A stretch of 64,000 nt of DNA from contig NC_132911.1 in NCBI RefSeq assembly GCF_047675955.1, positions 72,449,133 through 72,513,132 of the forward strand. The letters are read 5' to 3'. Both the position numbers and the translations under genes were made by a program. The stretch comes from Chlorocebus sabaeus (Eukaryota; Chordata; Mammalia; Primates; Cercopithecidae). Shown one piece after another: positions 48,421 through 59,540 of this stretch (its first letter is position 1; each line of letters begins with the position of its first letter). Under the pieces are notes generated by a model, which did no database searches, had not been told where the DNA came from, and worked only from the letters and a program-made list of their open reading frames with translations.

Positions 48421-48427
<7 letters not shown>

Positions 48428-48451
<24 letters not shown>

Positions 48452-48786
48452 GAGACAAGATGTTACTCTGTTGCCCAGGCTGGAGTGCTGTGGCACAAAC
48501 ATGGCTCACTGCAACCTTGACCTTCCAGGCTCAGGCGATCCTCCCACCTCAGCACTGTGCCTTGTCCCCTTCACCCTTCCTCATCCCCCACCTCCCCAGG
48601 CCCGCTCCCAGGTAACTGGGACGCCAGGAATGCCCTACCACACCTGACTAATTTTTTGTATTTTTCGTAGAGACAGGGCTTTGCCATGTTGTCTGGTCTG
48701 ATCTTGAACTCCTGATCTCAAGCAATCCTCCTGCCTTGGCCTTCCAAATTGCTGGGATTACAGTCATAAACCACCGCATCTGGTCC
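48428..48786 (-). mobile_element. Alu with a 52-bp foreign segment, antisense
   Basis: Complete Alu with target duplication ATACTACTTTT (48417-48427 and 48787-48797). Between CACCTCAG and CTCCCAGGTAACTGGGAC lies a pyrimidine-rich stretch of about 52 bp (48553-48604) absent from the Alu consensus. Confidence 0.9.
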
Positions 48787-49165
48787 ATACTACTTTTGTT
48801 AAATATATTTCTAAGCTTTTCACTTCTTTTTGATGCTGATGTAAATAGAATCATTTTTTTTTTTTAATTTTATGGGATTTTTTTGTTCATTGAATATGTA
48901 TAGAGATACAGTTGCTTTTTGCATGTTATCTTCTATCCTGCAACTTTTCTAAACTCCTTTATTTGTTCCAATAGTTTTTTCTTTTTTTTTTTTTGGTGGA
49001 TTTTTTTTAGGATTATATACACACAAGATCATGTTATTTGCAAATAGAGATAGTTTAACTTCTTCCTTTGCAATCAGGATGATTTTTATTTCCTTTTCTT
49101 GCCTAATTGCCCTGACTAGAACCTCTAATACAATGTTGAATAGAAGTGGTAAGATGTCATTTTAA

Positions 49166-50084
49166 GCCTGTGTTTCTCCCAGATTATTTTCTTGCTTATG
49201 ATTTGTTGTAAGGTAGTAAAATAAAAGAGCTGTGTCTTCTTTTCTTAGGAGCAGTAAAAGAAGAATGAGTGTGGCAAACCACACACTGCTGTACAGTCAC
49301 TGTCTGAGAAAAGTTAAAAGGGAGAAAGAGTAAATGGTCACCATGAGCAACAGGAAAGCAAGGAAAGCAAACTGGGGCTCTGGCTCCTCTTTTAGAAACC
49401 AAGAGGAGTGCAGAGACTGGTTGAGCCTGAAGTGTGGTCTTGAGAGTTAACAATATGAAAGTTTGTGCCAGTTCCTTTTTAAAGTGTAAAGCTGATTCTT
49501 TCTAGAATATGCACCAACTTATATAGGATTACCACACAACCAAGGGTGTTCAGATCGCAGAAGTTTGGGACGGAGAAAAAACATCATTAAAAACCCTCAA
49601 ACTTTTCTTGGCTGTTTTTATATAATCCATGCACATCAAAAATCAAATTCATCAATACTGGGTATTAAATGATCTTAATTATAAGAATATATATTTTTTT
49701 AAACTAGGCTTAGGAAGTTTGTGATATGTTAATGTCTTTTTATTGAGTTTGGAAATAAATATGTATCATCAATTTTAAATGTATTGGGATGTCAATAATT
49801 ACTTTCAAGCTAGATTTTTTTTTCTTCTCTTTTTTTGATATTGGCATTTGAAGGCCATCAGCTTATTAAATAATAACCTTTATTCAACTGGTCATTTAAA
49901 TCTCTAATTTTTCTTAAGTGACACAATGGTGAAATGGAAGCTATTTTAGACTAGAGATAAGACAAATGAGAGAGTCAGATGTTTTTGTGGCCAGACTTTG
50001 CTTCCCTTTAAATTGGGGGAAAGGAAGAGGAGGAAATGTGAATAACATCTGAAATATCTTCCAATGTAGTCAACAATGACATAG
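49166..50084. other. Intergenic, no feature recognised
   Basis: Unique-looking sequence; an 85-codon antisense frame at 49196-49453 has no recognisable domain. Confidence 0.4.
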
Positions 50085-50300
50085 GTAATATTTACTGAGC
50101 ATTTACTCCTCGGTAGGCATTGAGCTACGTGTTGACATATTCTCAAGCAAACCTCACAACAACTCTTTGGTAGAGGCCTGTCAGTATTGTTTAATTCTCT
50201 GTCAGAGAGAAATGAAGCTTAGAGAGGAACTTGCCAAAATTCAAAGCTGGTATGTACTAGAACCAGGATTCAAATCTATGGAAGTCTATTCTGTGTTCTT
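50085..50300 (-). mobile_element. MIR SINE, antisense
   Basis: TTTACTGAGCATTTACTCCT, AAACCTCACAACAACTCTTT and CTTAGAGAGGAACTTGCCAA give the reverse MIR core. Confidence 0.82.
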
Positions 50301-51234
50301 TTATGTAATGGTTACTCATCGGTGGGCCCTAATTTATATGGGTATGCTCTAGTAGCCTAGTGTCTGACCCTGGGATGATTGAGGCAGAGGAATATTGTCT
50401 CCTGGAGTGTGCAGGTCAGATAGACGAGATGTGACCCTGGACTGGTTATTTTTTTCATCAAAGACGATGCTTCCTGAGTTCTTTGTTGTCTCTAAGAATT
50501 GACTGGTTCTGGAAGGGGCAGTCTCCATAGCCAGAAAGGTTTTAAGATATTAAAACATATTCCAGAGTCTGTAAGTTTTAAGTATTCTCCAATATCACTT
50601 CTTGTATTCTAAAAAAAATTATCAGTAAGAAATTAGTAACAACAAGTATATTACAATGTGCAAGTACCTTTTCATGTTGTTGAAATGTATGAGATTGATC
50701 AGTTGCATTACGAGTCCATTAAACAGCATTATTAACTATGCTTCTAGATGCAAATACCTTTGAATGTAAAAACATTATAATAATAATATAAAGAAATTGA
50801 AGTGTTACTGGATCCTGACAAAGAGTCTCTCCTTGACCATACTTTAGTCAGGCTCCTCTTAATACTCCTCTCAACTTGACTTCAACTTTTGGGCTGCTTT
50901 GTCCATCTTTGCATTGCCCAGTTTTAACAAAAATTCTGCTAAATTGGTTTAGCCACAATCCCCCACTTATCCCTAATATTTCCTCTTAAAAATTTTTCAT
51001 CCAATGACTTCTACTCTTCATTTTGGCTATGAAGTCTCACTTTTTCTTGTTGTGTTTTGAACTGAGCCCAATCTCTGTCCCTTACTGCAAAACCCCATAG
51101 CAGTAGTCCCCATACTTATTGCAATGGTCCTGAGTAAAATCTACTTTACATTTTAACAAGTGTCATGAATAATGTATTTTAAACGTATTCAAAACAGTAG
51201 CAGTTGAAACTGGCCCTGTGTAATAAAAGAAGAT
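50301..51234. other. Intergenic, no feature recognised
   Basis: Unique-looking sequence. No gene supported. Confidence 0.4.
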
Positions 51235-51360
51235 AACAAATATTTTGGAATCAGAGTGATTTGGATTTGAATTTTGGCTTTTCCATCAACTAGTTAGGTG
51301 TGTTATTGAATGCTATTGACCTCAGTTTTCTCGTCTGTGAAATGCAGAGTGAATTGTAGG
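51235..51360 (+). mobile_element. MIR SINE (partial)
   Basis: TTTGGAATCAGAGTGATTTG, GGATTTGAATTTTGGC and GACCTCAGTTTTCTCGTCTG correspond to the MIR 5' half and core. Confidence 0.75.
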
Positions 51361-53542
51361 CAATCATGGGTCACACACTTGTCAGCAAGTAACTGACCCA
51401 TATTTCAATTTCAAGTTTCACACCAGAGCCAGTTCAGCTGTTTTCGAGAAAATTACACTCCAAGTGAGATAAAAATGTCAAAGGGCACCTAAATATCAGC
51501 ACAAGTTCTGAACAAATGCAAAGAAAGATAATTTGTTCTGGGGACCAGAGAGAACACACTTTAGAAAACTTTTATCATATATTTCATTCCATGAGATGCC
51601 ATTCTGTTGCTACCTAATTTTAATTTATCATTGGAGGGAGACTATTTTGAAATTAAATATCAGTGAAATGTATACGATTTGCCATATTTCCTTGTCCTGT
51701 TTGAATCCTGAAATATTCTTACTGTCATTGCTTTATTAAAGACACGTGTTTAATATGATGTCATTTTATTAAAGCTAATGATTGAAAAGGAGAAAAAAAT
51801 GATTTTCTTTTGATAATACTCTGGCAAATCACATCATATGAGTCAATATGCATTGAGAGTGGAAAATAACCATCCTAAGATATATAAAATCTTGGGTTTG
51901 GTGGCAATGATTTGATATAAAAATATGCCTAGGAATATGAAGTGTCAAGGGTAAGATTTTACAGACAAAAGAATGTTAGAATATTTTTTAGAAATTGAAT
52001 GTAGTGGAAAATATTTTTCATCAGCTTCAGTAGGAAACTTAGTTTGTCTTTAGACATCACAATTGTGCACAAATATTTCAGGCTTAGGCTGCAAGATAAG
52101 TGAAACTTCCTTAAAAAAGACAGGAAGGAATAAAGGAAGAGAAGGAAAAAGAAAAAGACAAAAACGACAAATTGAAGAGGAGAGGCTCAGAGAAAGACAT
52201 AAAGACAAATCAATGCTGTTATCTTACTGAAACATTTACTACATTTAAGTACTTCAAAAATAGGATACTTTTAAACAAAATTAATTATACTTCATTATGT
52301 ATCTATAAAAGGAACTTAAGTATAAATGGCTGGGAGAACTTAATTATGCCTCTGAGTTACTTAATAAATTACCAGTATTTAATTCATTCATTCTTTCTTT
52401 AATTTGTTTATTCTTCTATCTCTCCACTCATTCATCCATTCATTCATTGAATATTTGGTTTCCTAATCCTCCCAGACAAAGCTAGTAAGTTTAGTTCCTG
52501 GTTTTTATGACCCCAACATAAATCTTTTGTGACAGATATATAATAAGTAAGTGTATTTCCCTGACCTTTGTGGAAACTTAGCATATCCTTAGACATCACA
52601 AAATTATCTGTCTCCCAGGACTGAGACTATCTGAGGGTTGAGGGGTGGGTCTTATCCATAGGTAATGGGCTAACAACATCTGCTTTGGAGGAAGAGGTTT
52701 GCTGACTACTTTAAGTATTATAGTTTCCAGGGTGTTTTTGCAGAAAGCTAAGTCATCCTTCTATTTTATTTTATTTTTAAAATGTAAATTTCCTCTAGGT
52801 AATGGTGGTTCCACTAATTGTGCTAAAAGTACCTTTAACCCTTAGTGCAGAGGTTGTTGTGATGCGCTTCATTATGACCAAACATTAGCTGGCATTTACA
52901 GAGATCTGAGTTTGAGAAATAGGTCCCATGTTGCTTATTCCTTGATAGTGAGACTAGAGCAATAGCACATCCTGTCCTAGGCAGAGTGTCGGGCTCCCCA
53001 GGGTGCACACCAAGTAGCACTGTTTTGCCTTACGACATCATCCTTTGTTTGCTTAGTTGCTCTTATTTCCTCCTTCTTTTTAATAAATTCAGTATCATGT
53101 TACAGTATCCTATAACAGTTTTCATGGCCGAAGGTTTGTATTTTTCCTTCCAACAAAGACTCTTGAAAAATCAAGACAATATGCTCTCAGAAATTATAAG
53201 CAAGAAGTGTATCAGGGATAATAGACTATGGTCAATTAATATCAAGGGTATCTATATAGTCTGATATCTACAGACTTCTTTTAAATGATTCATAACAACA
53301 AAAATTAACATGTTATAAAACATATTGACATAAAGTCTTTTAGATGGAGATTGCTTATATACAGTCCACATATTAAAAAATTAAAAAATAAATACTAAAA
53401 CCTAATAAGTAAAGGTAGAAATTAAAGGGATAGAAATGTAATTGCAGAAGGCTGAATGGCAGGATTTCACAAGCTGGCACCATTATTTGAGCTGTCAATT
53501 TAGTAGATCCAGTAAGTTGATATTTTCCACACAGTTAGAATC
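51361..53542. other. Intergenic, no feature recognised
   Basis: Mostly unique-looking AT-rich sequence with a short ATTC-type run at 52380-52450. No gene supported. Confidence 0.4.
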
Positions 53543-53843
53543 AGGGCAAGGCTCAGTGCCTCGTGCCTGTAATCCCAGCACTTTGGGAGGCCGAGGTAGG
53601 AAGATCACTTGAGGCCAGGAGTTTGAGACCAGCCTGGGCAATATGGTGAAATTCTGTATCTACAAAAAATACAAAAATTAGCTGGGTTCGGTGATATGCA
53701 CTTATAGTCCCAGTTACTCAGGAGGCTGAGGTGGGAGGATTGCAAGAGCCTGGGATGTCGAGGCTGCAGTGAACTATAATCGTGCCACTGCACTCCAGCC
53801 TGGGGGACAGAGTGAGACTCTGTCTCGAAAAAGAAAAAAAAAA
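53543..53843 (+). mobile_element. Alu element (older subfamily)
   Basis: Complete Alu from GGGCAAGGCTCAGTGCCTCG to GTGAGACTCTGTCTCG and an A tail. Confidence 0.92.
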
Positions 53844-54079
53844 TCAGTTCCAAGGTGGTTGATTAGCTATTATTCAAACTCACAATAGACAACATATTCA
53901 TTTAGTATGGAGCCAGAAAGTTACCCTGCTATCTGCTACCCATACTACTTCCTTTCCCATACCCACACACTGGGGAAGTCGAATTAGTCATCAAAACGCA
54001 GCTTGTTCCGAACTAATGCAAAACAAAGGGAAGTGGTACTCTTGCAACCTTGGTAGTGGGGATTTGGGAGTTTAATACA

Positions 54080-54290
54080 CCATTGGGGTTCAAGATACTC
54101 TGCTACTTACTAGCTATGACCTTGGGCAAGTTACTTATCTGGTAAGCATCTCAGTTTCCTCATCTAAAATAATGGGGATAATAGTAGTACCTACTTCATG
54201 ATGTTGTTTTGAGAATTAAATGAGTTGAGGGAGTGTATAAAGTGCTGTTATCAATACCTAGTACATAGTAAATGCTGTATGTGAGTCCAT
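54080..54290 (+). mobile_element. MIR SINE
   Basis: CTTACTAGCTATGACCTTGG, CAGTTTCCTCATCTAAAATA and TTGAGAATTAAATGAGTTGA are close to the MIR core and 3' half. Confidence 0.9.
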
Positions 54291-55299
54291 TTGCATTAGT
54301 TGTGAGAGGCATTTCGGGCAAAAATGAAGAAAACTAACTCTCTATGTGCACCTCCCTTTTACAGCCAGATTATTCATATGTGCTGGGTTCCTTGGAAAGA
54401 TAATTTTTCTTTTTTGTTACAAAGTGGCAAGGTGAAAGAGAAACAGAAAGAGGATAAGTATGCTTCAGGGATAGAAGTCTAAATTCAAGAAATCCATAGA
54501 GAACATTCTGCTCTCTGACTTCAATATTTAATTAATTTCAATGGATTACATTGCTAATACTTCCTAACTGGGTCAACTGGACTTCACCATTGTTCCCTCA
54601 TCTCTCTGAAACCTATCTGTGTAAGGAGCTGTGCAAGGTGTCTTACAAATGGAGTTGGACAATGGCTTTAGTGCATTCTATAAATTGGATTCTGTACATC
54701 TGTAAATTATGCTGACAGGCACTTCTGTAACACAATGAGATCAAAACAGTCTCACTGAAAATGGCCTTTTCATGCTGTATTCAAGCCAAAAATGGGGAAA
54801 GGATCATAAAGGTACCATGGCATATGTGCAGAAAAAAAGGTTGATAAATTCAATCCAAGACAATGGTTACCTTTCAGCCAATATTAAAGGGACTATGTAA
54901 TACAAATCTTAAAACATACAGTAATAGGATCTTAATTAAAGATATTTCATGACGAACCTAACTATGTGAAAATATACTGTGTTACACACTGTAAAGTATA
55001 AGAAAATTATTAAGATACAGTTCATGATTTTAGAGAGTTTGCAGTTTAAAAGAGGGACCAAAATATGCATGCAATTGACTAAAGGAAACAAAACAGAGTA
55101 TAAATGCCATGAGTCAGAGGCAAAGTTTAGACTGAAAGAACATAGCTGGATTGAATTGATATTCTAAAATTCAATTCATTCATTTAATTGCTGTTTCTGA
55201 AGTATGTACCATGTGTCAAGTCATGAGACATAGCTGTTCCCACAAAGGGGTGCTAATATCTATAAACTCGAATTTTTGACTAGTTTCCAGGTTACAGGA
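54291..55299. other. Intergenic, no feature recognised
   Basis: Unique-looking sequence. No gene supported. Confidence 0.4.
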
Positions 55300-55425
55300 T
55301 AGAGACGGGAAATAGCTTCAGCTTTAGAGTTAGAAAAACCTGAACTAAAACCTTGTCCTACCAATGATAAATTGGGTGACTTGGGTAAATAATTTGTCAT
55401 CTCTTAGCTTCATGTTAGAAATCAT
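55300..55425 (+). mobile_element. MIR SINE (partial)
   Basis: TTTAGAGTTAGAAAAACCTG followed by GGGTGACTTGGGTAAATAAT fits the MIR 5' half. Confidence 0.65.
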
Positions 55426-55429
55426 AGTG

Positions 55430-55766
55430 TCATCTTTGATTTCCTCCTCTAACCTCATCCTTCATTTAGTTAATGAACACATTAGTCCTTAACTATGTCT
55501 GGAATCCATCCCATCCTCTTTAACCCTACATCTTAAGTCCTAACAATAACCCCATCATTTGTTACAGATTCTGTAGCCTAACGAATCACTTCTCATTATC
55601 CACAAGATGTAAGTCGATTGTTCTTAACAAGGCATTTAAGACTTTTAATGAGCTGAACTCTGCTTACATTTTTAACCTCACATGATAATAATACTCCTCC
55701 ACATGTACTTTACATATCTTTAACTACCAGCCTGTTGTGTGTCTCTGTGCCTCCGTACATGCTATC
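55430..55766. mobile_element. Probable L2 3'-end fragment
   Basis: GATTTCCTCCTCTAACCTCA, TGGAATCCATCCC and AAGGCATTTAAGACTTTTAA follow the order of an old L2 3' region, heavily decayed. Confidence 0.5.
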
Positions 55767-56033
55767 TTTTTTTTTTTTTTTTTTAAAAGAGATAGAATCT
55801 TGCTTTGTTTAGGCTGGAGTGCAGTGGTGCAATTACTGCAACCTCAAACTCCTGGGCTTAGTAGATCCTCCTACCTCAGCCTCATGAGTAGCTGAGACTA
55901 CTATTTTATTTTTAATAGAGACGAGGTCTTGCTATCCTGCCCAGGCTGCTCCCAAATTACTGGGCTCAAGTGATCCTCCTGTCTTGGTCTACCAAAGTGC
56001 TGGGATTACAGGTGTCAGCCACCATGCCCAGCA
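55767..56033 (-). mobile_element. Alu element, antisense (AluJ-like, shortened)
   Basis: T run, GAGATAGAATCTTGCTTTGT, linker loss around 55895, and CAGGTGTCAGCCACCATGCC at the end. Confidence 0.88.
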
Positions 56034-56351
56034 TCTAATGCCATTATTTATATATATGCCGATTGCCTCAACAAGACTAAGCAACTGAGGACAAAGACAA
56101 AGCCTTTCACCTTTGAATTCTCAGTCTTAACATAATGCCTGCCATCGAGAAGCTACGCAATAAATATTTACTGTAGTAATGAAGTCATGTTTAGGGATAA
56201 GTAGAAAGAACCAAGAAGTGCTTTATGAAGGAGGTAATATTTAATGTTGAACTTGAAAAGCTTTGAAAATACTCCCTGAATTTTAAATGTGCAATTTGGG
56301 GATGCTCAGAGTTTTAACATACATAAGTGGGTGTGCATATCCTCATGATGC

Positions 56352-56660
56352 TCTTCTTTCTTTGTCTCTCTGTCTCTCTCTTTCTTCCTTTCTTTCTTTT
56401 AACTGAGTCTTATTGTATGGCCCAGCCTAGAGCAGTGGCGCACTCATAGTTCACTGCAGCTTCAAACTCCTGGGCTCAAGGGTCCTGCTGCCTCATTTTA
56501 CCCAGAAGCTGGAACTATAAGTGTGCACCACTATGCCCAGCTAATTAAAACAAAATTGTTTTAGAAATGGAGTCTTTTTATGTTGCCCAGTCTCGAATTT
56601 CTGGCCTCAAGTGATCCTTCCACATAATTGGGATTACAGACATGAACCTCTACACTTGGC
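56352..56660 (-). mobile_element. Old Alu, antisense, with a pyrimidine tail repeat
   Basis: A CTTTCTTT/CTCT tail, then ACTGAGTCTTATTGTATGGC through GGGATTACAGACATGAACCT. Strongly diverged. Confidence 0.82.
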
Positions 56661-57889
56661 TTAATTCTCTCTTTAAAACACACACATTTTGCCAGCTGAA
56701 GCTTTGTCTCTTCTATTCAAAGCCCTAAGTGCAATAGTCTGAGCATGGTGAAGACTTAATAAGTATCTTTATTTCATTTAAAGAAGCATCCTCCTGATGC
56801 CTCTTTAAAGAAAAAGACTCTTGATTTCAGGAAGGGTACCATCTTGGTACCTTATGTGGTATCAAAAATAGTAGGCTTTTTAGTTGGGTCATAGATGGCC
56901 TTCCTTATGGCTCTACACTATACCTTTTAGCAAATAGAAATGTTGGTATTCACTCTGTTATTTAATTTATCCTAGACACATTAAAAAATACATAAGCAAA
57001 TATACCTTCGAACCACAATGGAAAGCATGAGGCAACCCTGGGCACCTCACTGTTGTTTAGTTTAACTCTCCCTAGGCAGATCATGAGTCCGATTGTAAAA
57101 GTATTAATGTGGACATCTTTCCACCCTGGATCATGTCCATTTCAGGTTATCAGGGATGGTTAAGCTCCTAGCTATTCTAGCAGATTTCTTATATCTTAAT
57201 ATACGAAATTAACAATAGTTCCTGGGATATTCCACTATTATCTAACTATTACATGTTTCCACATATTTAAAATACAGAAGGAAAGCATGAACACCAATAA
57301 AGAAACTATGAGTAACAGAAATTCAGAACACAGTGAAGAAAGAAAGAAAGAAAATATATACTGCTGCAGTCAGCTTTTAGGAAAACTATTTCCATCATTC
57401 TGAACATTCATATTTATTAAAAATAAATCTAATTTTGGCAGCATATCACGATTAGGAGCCAGGGAAATTGTCATTGGGACCTCAGTGTTGTGTTTCACAA
57501 GAAAGCGAGCTCTGTGAGGAAGCCTGGGCTATCTGCAAATCTTCGACTCTGAAATCCCTGCATAATAAGAAAGGTATTGGCTAAAGTTGAGCAGCTCACG
57601 CAGTATCTAGAGGAAACATTGTTAAGTGGGATACTGTGGCGTCTAAGATGCAGTTATAGGTATACAGACATGACTCAAGGAGTGGATTAGGAAGGCCAAC
57701 TTTGGAGGGGAGGGCTGGCTCGCTCATTTCTCTTCTCCCTGTCAAATGCTGAAGGGCTGGTTCCAGCCTTTGAGCGCCCGCACTTTGGGAGTTTTCAGCT
57801 GGGTTCTCAGGCTGCATTCACCCGTCGACTTGCTCCAGGCCAAGCCAGATTTTGAAAACGAAGGCAACTTCTTTTTTCGCGGCAAACCC
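56661..57889. other. Upstream flank of C8orf34, no feature recognised
   Basis: Unique-looking AT-rich sequence grading into the CpG island, with an AAAG run at 57340-57353. No exon recognised. Confidence 0.45.
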
Positions 57890-58052
57890 TTGAACCCACG
57901 CACTTTCTCACAACTCTGCCCTTCTCAACCCCCGCGCTAGTGTAGGCAGGGCAGAAGGTGCTGAGGAGAGGCTCAGAAGGGGCGGTGGGGACGATCGCCT
58001 TTAGAACTGCATTTGTAGCTGCCAAGGAGTAGCCAACAAGCACCAGATTTAT

Positions 58053-58448
58053 GTGCACTTTGAAAGAAGCACCTTCACCATTGGCTTTTTAAGCGGCGCT
58101 GTCGCTAGGGAGCGGCTGGTAGAGCAAGCAGCCTCGGGAAGAAGCCCGGGCTGTTTGTTCCCGTCACCTGGGAGAGCAGGCACACACAGTCGCGCGCGCA
58201 CGGACACACACACACACGCACGCACAGACGCTGGCGGCGAGTTCGAGCCCCGCGTCCCCTGTCCGCCCGCGTGCGCCCCTCGGCACGGCTCGCCTCCCGC
58301 CCCCGATTCCTGCTGCTGCCGCCCAGAGGAGAAAGGAACCTCTGCCTCGAATTTCTCCACTGCGCCTGGCGCTGCGGAGAGCGGCGAGGGTGGGCGCGAG
58401 GCGGAGAACGCGATGAATGAGTTCTCCCCTAGCCTCGGAGTTGTCTGA
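58053..58448 (+). other. Possible upstream ORF overlapping the C8orf34 start
   Basis: A 131-codon frame runs from ATG 58053 to a stop ending at 58448. It overlaps the N-terminal extension frame of C8orf34 by 32 bases in another frame. Its internal ATG 58413 (G at -3) sits four bases before ATG 58417 in the string ATGAATGA, so an 11-codon reading beginning there also overlaps the extension start. If transcription begins upstream of 58053 or 58413 this could dampen initiation at 58417 and favour 58675. A frame open by GC bias alone is equally possible, and I do not claim a protein product. Confidence 0.3.
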
Positions 58449-58743
58449 GTTGGCGGCGCTGCGCCCAGGCTTCCGGCTCTCAGCGCCCCACTCGCGCGTG
58501 GCTCCCCGGGCTGCCACTCACGGCCGCGGCCGGGGCCGAGCCAGCCACGCAGGGCAGCCGAGGCTCCGGAGCTCCTGTCCCGGCCCCAGTCAGGGTAAAA
58601 GGAGGGTTGTCCCCAGCGGAGGCGCACAGCCGCGCGTTCTCCCCGCACTCTCTCCGCGGTCCCATCTGCTCCCCATGGCGTCTCATCCGCAAACCCGGAT
58701 CCAGGCTTACCTGGAGAAGAACAAGATCGGTCCCCTGTTTGAG
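58417..58743 (+). CDS. C8orf34: C8orf34 first coding exon (partial gene, 5' end only)
   Basis: This is the first coding exon of C8orf34 (VEST1), a protein of poorly known function whose N terminus belongs to the RIIa-like dimerisation/docking fold of PKA regulatory subunits. From ATG 58675 the exon encodes 23 residues starting MASHPQTRIQAYLEKNKIG and ending LFE, which I recognise as the start of that domain. The exon stops in phase 0 at GAG|GTAAGG (donor GT at 58744-58745). The rest of the gene lies beyond the window. The same frame is open upstream to ATG 58417, directly preceded by an in-frame TGA (58414-58416), giving an 86-residue Arg/Ser/Pro-rich extension. The context of 58417 is weak (T at -3). 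ATG 58675 has C at -3 and G at +4. I recall a 538-residue human isoform but cannot confirm whether it includes the extension. Gene identity is secure; the start used is not. Confidence 0.88.
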
Positions 58744-59481
58744 GTAAGGCGCTGTGGAGGAGGGTAGTCCCGTTGTCTTTAGGGGAAGGGGTGCAGTAGT
58801 GAAAACAGAACACCCCCCACCCCATCCCTCCCAGGGAAGGAGGGCTAGAGAACGAACGCGCGGGAGGGGGCGCCCTGGGGTTCACTGGCATTCGCTCTGT
58901 CCCGGCCAGGTGTCCTGGAACGCCGCCGGGCGGGCACTTAGCCAGTTACCTGAACGCAGACAGGTGAGCTTGGGAGGGCCCAGCCTCAGCCTGGCAGCGG
59001 AAGTTTGAGCCCTCTGACTGTCGTGCACCTCTCAGCCACATGTTCAGTACCCGGGCAGGCTGAGGCAGGCGATGCATACGGATGCACACACTCAGACTGT
59101 GTTGCACACGCACACTTTCTTTCTTGAATTCACGCTGTCTTGCGTGTTCGTGTTGGATTTTCTTTTTTCTTTTTCTTTTCTTTTCTTTTTCTTTTTCTTT
59201 TTTTTTTTAATGAGGGCGGTAATAAAACCCGAAAAGGCGGAGGAGGTGCTTAGCAGTTAATACGATTAACTGGAAGAAAGCTGAACTGGTGAGGAGTAGG
59301 CTTCAGTAGGTGCGGGCGTGATGAATGAAATTGGCAAACTGAGAGACTGCCATTGGTCACTGGACGAAAGGAGAGTCCTTTGCACTGCAGACCCCACATG
59401 TGTTAGCAGGAGAAAGGGACAGAGAAAGGTTCTGAAAAGCACACACGTATTTATGGAAGGAGACTATAGCTCTGAGCTGGT

Positions 59482-59540
<59 letters not shown>

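Larger units (their letters stand above)
46486..49165 (-). mobile_element. L1M 3' half, antisense, interrupted by two Alus
   Basis: Antisense 3' UTR (TTTATTGAGATATACTTCAA, GTTGTGCAACCATCAGCAAA) followed by ORF2 in reverse (GATCCATTTTGAGTTAATTT, CTTTGGTTATTCTGGGTCTT, TTCTTGCCTAATTGCCCTGA) to about 49165. Alus at 48193-48344 and 48428-48786 interrupt it. Frames are broken. Confidence 0.85.
57890..59000 (+). promoter_or_regulatory. C8orf34: CpG-island promoter and 5' UTR region of C8orf34
   Basis: GC- and CpG-rich sequence begins near 57890, peaks at 58230-58700 and fades after about 59000, with a second weaker CpG patch at 59640-59960. The surrounding 57 kb is AT-rich and CpG-depleted, so this is a CpG island over the first exon of C8orf34. 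I see no convincing TATA box close to the exon, as expected for this promoter class, and the transcription start cannot be fixed. An alternating CG/CA tract at 58189-58226 lies in the probable 5' UTR or proximal promoter. CpG-island promoters are often bidirectional. I recall an antisense lncRNA (C8orf34-AS1) annotated near this gene in human, but no antisense exon can be shown here. Confidence 0.8.
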
